A stretch of 64,000 nucleotides of DNA from Streptomyces antioxidans. GTDB taxonomy: Bacteria; Actinomycetota; Actinomycetes; Streptomycetales; Streptomycetaceae. A program made the translations under genes and the position numbers. Within the stretch, counting starts at the first letter, position 1. Each line of letters starts with the position of its first letter. The stretch is from the NCBI RefSeq assembly GCF_000968685.2, contig NZ_LAKD02000011.1:1-64000 (forward strand), written 5' to 3'. This document shows positions 61,785-64,000 of this stretch, piece by piece. The notes under the pieces are model-generated. The model ran no database searches and had not been told where the DNA came from. It saw nothing but the letters and a program-made list of their open reading frames with translations.

Positions 61785-62474
61785 GTGATCCGATTCGACA
61801 ACGTATCCAAGACTTACCCCAAGCAGACCCGTCCCGCACTCCGGGATGTCTCGCTCGAGATCGAGAAGGGCGAGTTCGTCTTCCTGGTGGGCTCCTCGGG
61901 CTCGGGAAAATCCACTTTCCTCCGGCTGCTGCTCCGTGAGGAGCGTGCCAGCCACGGCGCGGTCCATGTGCTGGGGAAGGATCTCGCGCGGCTGTCCAAC
62001 TGGAAGGTTCCGCAGATGCGCCGCCAGTTGGGGACCGTCTTCCAGGATTTCCGGCTGCTTCCCAACAAGACGGTCGGGGAGAATGTCGCCTTCGCGCTCG
62101 AGGTGATCGGCAAGCCGCGCGGCGCCATTCGGAAGACCGTTCCCGAGGTGCTGGATCTCGTGGGTCTCGGCGGTAAAGACGACCGTATGCCCGGTGAGCT
62201 CTCCGGCGGTGAACAGCAGCGGGTGGCCATCGCCCGCGCCTTCGTCAACCGTCCGATGCTGCTGATCGCCGACGAGCCCACGGGAAACCTGGACCCCCAG
62301 ACCTCCGTCGGCATCATGAAGCTGCTGGACCGGATCAACCGGACCGGCACCACGGTCGTCATGGCCACGCACGACCAGCAGATCGTGGACCAGATGCGCA
62401 AGCGCGTGATCGAACTAGAGAAGGGCCGCCTCGTCCGCGACCAGTCCCGCGGCGTCTACGGCTACCAGCACTGA
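61785..62474 (+). CDS. ftsE: Cell division ATP-binding protein FtsE
   Basis: FtsE is the ABC ATPase that works with FtsX to activate peptidoglycan hydrolases at division. The 229-residue protein has Walker [10 protein letters not shown] at 36-44, Q loop VFQDFRLLP, signature [15 protein letters not shown], Walker [10 protein letters not shown] and the H loop ATHD. The start is GTG 61785 ([11 protein letters not shown]), which matches the family N-terminus; the longer frame runs into the upstream interval. It is nine bases from ftsX, with which it is co-transcribed. Confidence 0.96.
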   Translation: MIRFDNVSKTYPKQTRPALRDVSLEIEKGEFVFLVGSSGSGKSTFLRLLLREERASHGAVHVLGKDLARLSNWKVPQMRRQLGTVFQDFRLLPNKTVGENVAFALEVIGKPRGAIRKTVPEVLDLVGLGGKDDRMPGELSGGEQQRVAIARAFVNRPMLLIADEPTGNLDPQTSVGIMKLLDRINRTGTTVVMATHDQQIVDQMRKRVIELEKGRLVRDQSRGVYGYQH

Positions 62475-62483
62475 AAGGACGCC

Positions 62484-63395
62484 ATGCGCGCCCAGTTCGT
62501 CCTGTCGGAGATCGGCGTCGGTCTCCGCCGCAATCTCACGATGACCTTCGCGGTCATCGTCTCCGTGGCCCTCTCGCTCGCCCTGTTCGGCGGGTCCCTG
62601 CTCATGCGCGAGCAGGTGAGCACGATGAAGGGCTACTGGTACGACAAGGTCAACGTCTCGATCTTCCTCTGCAACAAGAACGACAAGGAGACCTCGGCCA
62701 ACTGCGCCAGGGGCGCGGTCACCGAGGCGCAGAAGCAGGAGATCGAGTCCGAGCTCAAGCAGATGAACATCGTCGAGTCGGTGCACTTCGAGACCAGTGA
62801 GGAGGCGTACAAGCACTACAAGGAGCAGTTCGGCGACTCGCCGCTGGCCGACTCCCTGACCCCGGACCAGATGCAGGAGTCCTTCCGCATCAAGCTCAAG
62901 GACCCCGAGCGCTATGACGTCATCTCCACGGCCTTCGCCGCGCGGCCCGGGGTGCAGGAGGTCCAGGACCAAAAGGCCCTGGTCGACGACCTGTTCAATC
63001 TGCTCAACGGCATGAACTTCGCGGCGCTCGGCGTGATGACGCTGATGCTGATCGTCGCGCTGATGCTGATCGTCAACACGGTGCGGGTGTCGGCGTTCAG
63101 CCGCCGCCGGGAGACCGGGATCATGCGGCTGGTCGGCGCGTCCAGCTTCTATATCCAGATGCCGTTCATCATGGAGGCCGCCATCGCGGGGCTGCTGGGC
63201 GCGGGCTTCGCCTGTGTACTGCTGGTGAGCGGGCAGTACTTCCTGGTCAACAACTGGCTGGTGGACAAGATCGATGTGATCAACTTCATCGGCTGGGACG
63301 CGGTGCTGGCGAAGCTGCCGCTGGTGCTCGCGATTGGCCTGCTCATGCCCGCTCTCGCGGCGTTCTTCGCGCTCCGCAAGTACCTCAAGGTGTGA
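62484..63395 (+). CDS. ftsX: Cell division membrane protein FtsX
   Basis: FtsX is the four-span partner of FtsE that passes the ATPase signal to extracellular wall hydrolases. The 303-residue protein has TM1 at ~19-41, a large extracellular domain (~45-172) with two cysteines (FLCNKN...ANCARG), then TM2-4 at ~178-200, 225-255 and 272-298. RETGIMRLVGAS is the conserved cytoplasmic coupling loop. ATG 62484 has GAAAGGACGCC upstream. Length and layout are normal. Confidence 0.96.
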   Translation: MRAQFVLSEIGVGLRRNLTMTFAVIVSVALSLALFGGSLLMREQVSTMKGYWYDKVNVSIFLCNKNDKETSANCARGAVTEAQKQEIESELKQMNIVESVHFETSEEAYKHYKEQFGDSPLADSLTPDQMQESFRIKLKDPERYDVISTAFAARPGVQEVQDQKALVDDLFNLLNGMNFAALGVMTLMLIVALMLIVNTVRVSAFSRRRETGIMRLVGASSFYIQMPFIMEAAIAGLLGAGFACVLLVSGQYFLVNNWLVDKIDVINFIGWDAVLAKLPLVLAIGLLMPALAAFFALRKYLKV

Positions 63396-63406
63396 CATTC
63401 GCCTAT

Positions 63407-63439
63407 GGCGCCGTACCGGATAACCCCCGGTACGGCGCC
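63407..63439 (+). terminator. ftsEX terminator
   Basis: A perfect 13-bp stem (63407-63419 with 63427-63439) and 7-nt loop, 11 bases after the ftsX stop. Confidence 0.9.
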
Positions 63440-63463
63440 TGTTGGTGCCCTACACTCACCGGC

Positions 63464-64000
63464 ATGTCGGGCCCGTGTTTGTTCGTCCATCCCCGCCGCA
63501 TTCGCCGCGGGGCCGCCCTGACATTGGTCTTCGCCAGCGTGCTCGCCACGGGGGCGGCTGTCGGTTCCTGGGGCGCCGAGCCCGGATCGCGCCGGGACCC
63601 GCAAGCCGCCCGGATACCGGCCCGCGGCTATGTCGGCGGGGTCGAGAGCGACCAGGTCAAGGCGGCCGCGGCGGCGGCCCAGGAGGACGGGAAGTCCGGT
63701 TCGAAGGCCGCCCGTGAGGTGGTCAGCCGCAGCGGAGACCGGTGGGGCGCGGTCTACAGCGCCCGTGAGTACGAGGGCTACCGCCAGACCCTCGACGGCG
63801 CCTATGTCGGCGTCGGGATCTCGGCCCGCCGGGACGCCCACGGGGGGATCGCGGTGGAGCGCGTCGAGCCCGGCAGCCCCGCCCAGAAGGCGGGGGTCCG
63901 CGCCGGTGACCGGTTGCGCACGGTCGACCGCAGAACCGTGACCGGGCGGCCCGTCACCGAGGTCGTGGCCCTGCTGCGCGGCCCCGCCGACGGCTCTCCG
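63464..64000 (+). CDS. S41-family C-terminal processing peptidase with PDZ domain (5' part)
   Basis: The frame from ATG 63464 stays open to the window end (179 codons). It opens MSGPCLFVHPRRIRRGAALT, with a hydrophobic signal/anchor segment at ~17-36. The segment YEGYRQTLDGAYVGVGISA and the PDZ motif ERVEPGSPAQKAGVRAGDRL are typical of CtpA/CtpB-type S41 proteases. The catalytic Ser/Lys region lies beyond the window. In related genomes such a protease gene follows ftsX. Likely an exported protease that trims or degrades envelope proteins. Confidence 0.88.
   Translation, partial: MSGPCLFVHPRRIRRGAALTLVFASVLATGAAVGSWGAEPGSRRDPQAARIPARGYVGGVESDQVKAAAAAAQEDGKSGSKAAREVVSRSGDRWGAVYSAREYEGYRQTLDGAYVGVGISARRDAHGGIAVERVEPGSPAQKAGVRAGDRLRTVDRRTVTGRPVTEVVALLRGPADGSP

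Overview
The window is about 64 kb of very GC-rich actinobacterial chromosome, almost certainly from Streptomyces or a close relative. The evidence is the 5S rRNA end, the mtnA-mtrA-mtrB-lpqB block, long-form HPF, secA followed by an Rv3235-type gene, a ~1,670-residue NAD-glutamate dehydrogenase, the pkaA/pkaB kinase pair, a LAxTG sortase substrate and ftsEX. GTG and TTG starts and perfect GC-rich terminators are frequent. I see no insertion sequence, prophage, CRISPR array or tRNA gene. Species cannot be read from the sequence.

Region 1 (1-24.9 kb) is conserved core. It runs: end of an rRNA operon, a membrane protein, mtnA, the MtrA/MtrB/LpqB envelope-signalling operon, a ComF-type phosphoribosyltransferase, hpf, a NarL-type regulator, a YcaQ/AlkX-like DNA glycosylase, a GNAT enzyme, secA, an Rv3235-family gene, a DUF6912-like gene, a HAD phosphatase, a DJ-1/PfpI protein and NAD-GDH.

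Region 2 (25.1-41.7 kb) is a surface glycopolymer cluster. It holds two GT2-TagF fusion enzymes, two TarS/TarP-like GT2 paralogues lying tail to tail, a membrane TagF-like protein carrying a pentapeptide-like insert, a GT-C membrane glycosyltransferase, a Stealth sugar-phosphate transferase and an FkbM methyltransferase. A small VOC gene sits inside it. The likely product is a teichoic-acid-like phosphopolymer and its sugar or methyl decorations; the chemistry is inferred.

Region 3 (41.8-46.1 kb) looks like an accessory cassette. It has a motif-degenerate IMPase-like gene, two SDR dehydrogenases around a truncated ester-cyclase fragment, a TetR regulator and a peroxiredoxin-like gene. Four copies of a 12-bp palindrome, TAGCGAYCGCTA-like, lie in the two regulatory intervals and very probably form a TetR regulon.

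Region 4 (46.2-64 kb) holds a sugar ABC importer operon without its own ATPase (one permease carries an inserted extracellular domain), a giant FHA/FtsK-type ATPase divergent from pkaA, then pkaB, prfB, a LAETG-anchored wall protein, a small zinc-ribbon membrane protein, ftsE, ftsX and the start of an S41 processing protease.

A theme across the window is GC-rich low-complexity repeat expansion inside otherwise conserved genes: comFC, the Rv3235-family gene, the GT-C transferase, the TagF-like membrane protein, the FHA/FtsK protein and pkaA. It usually falls in linkers.
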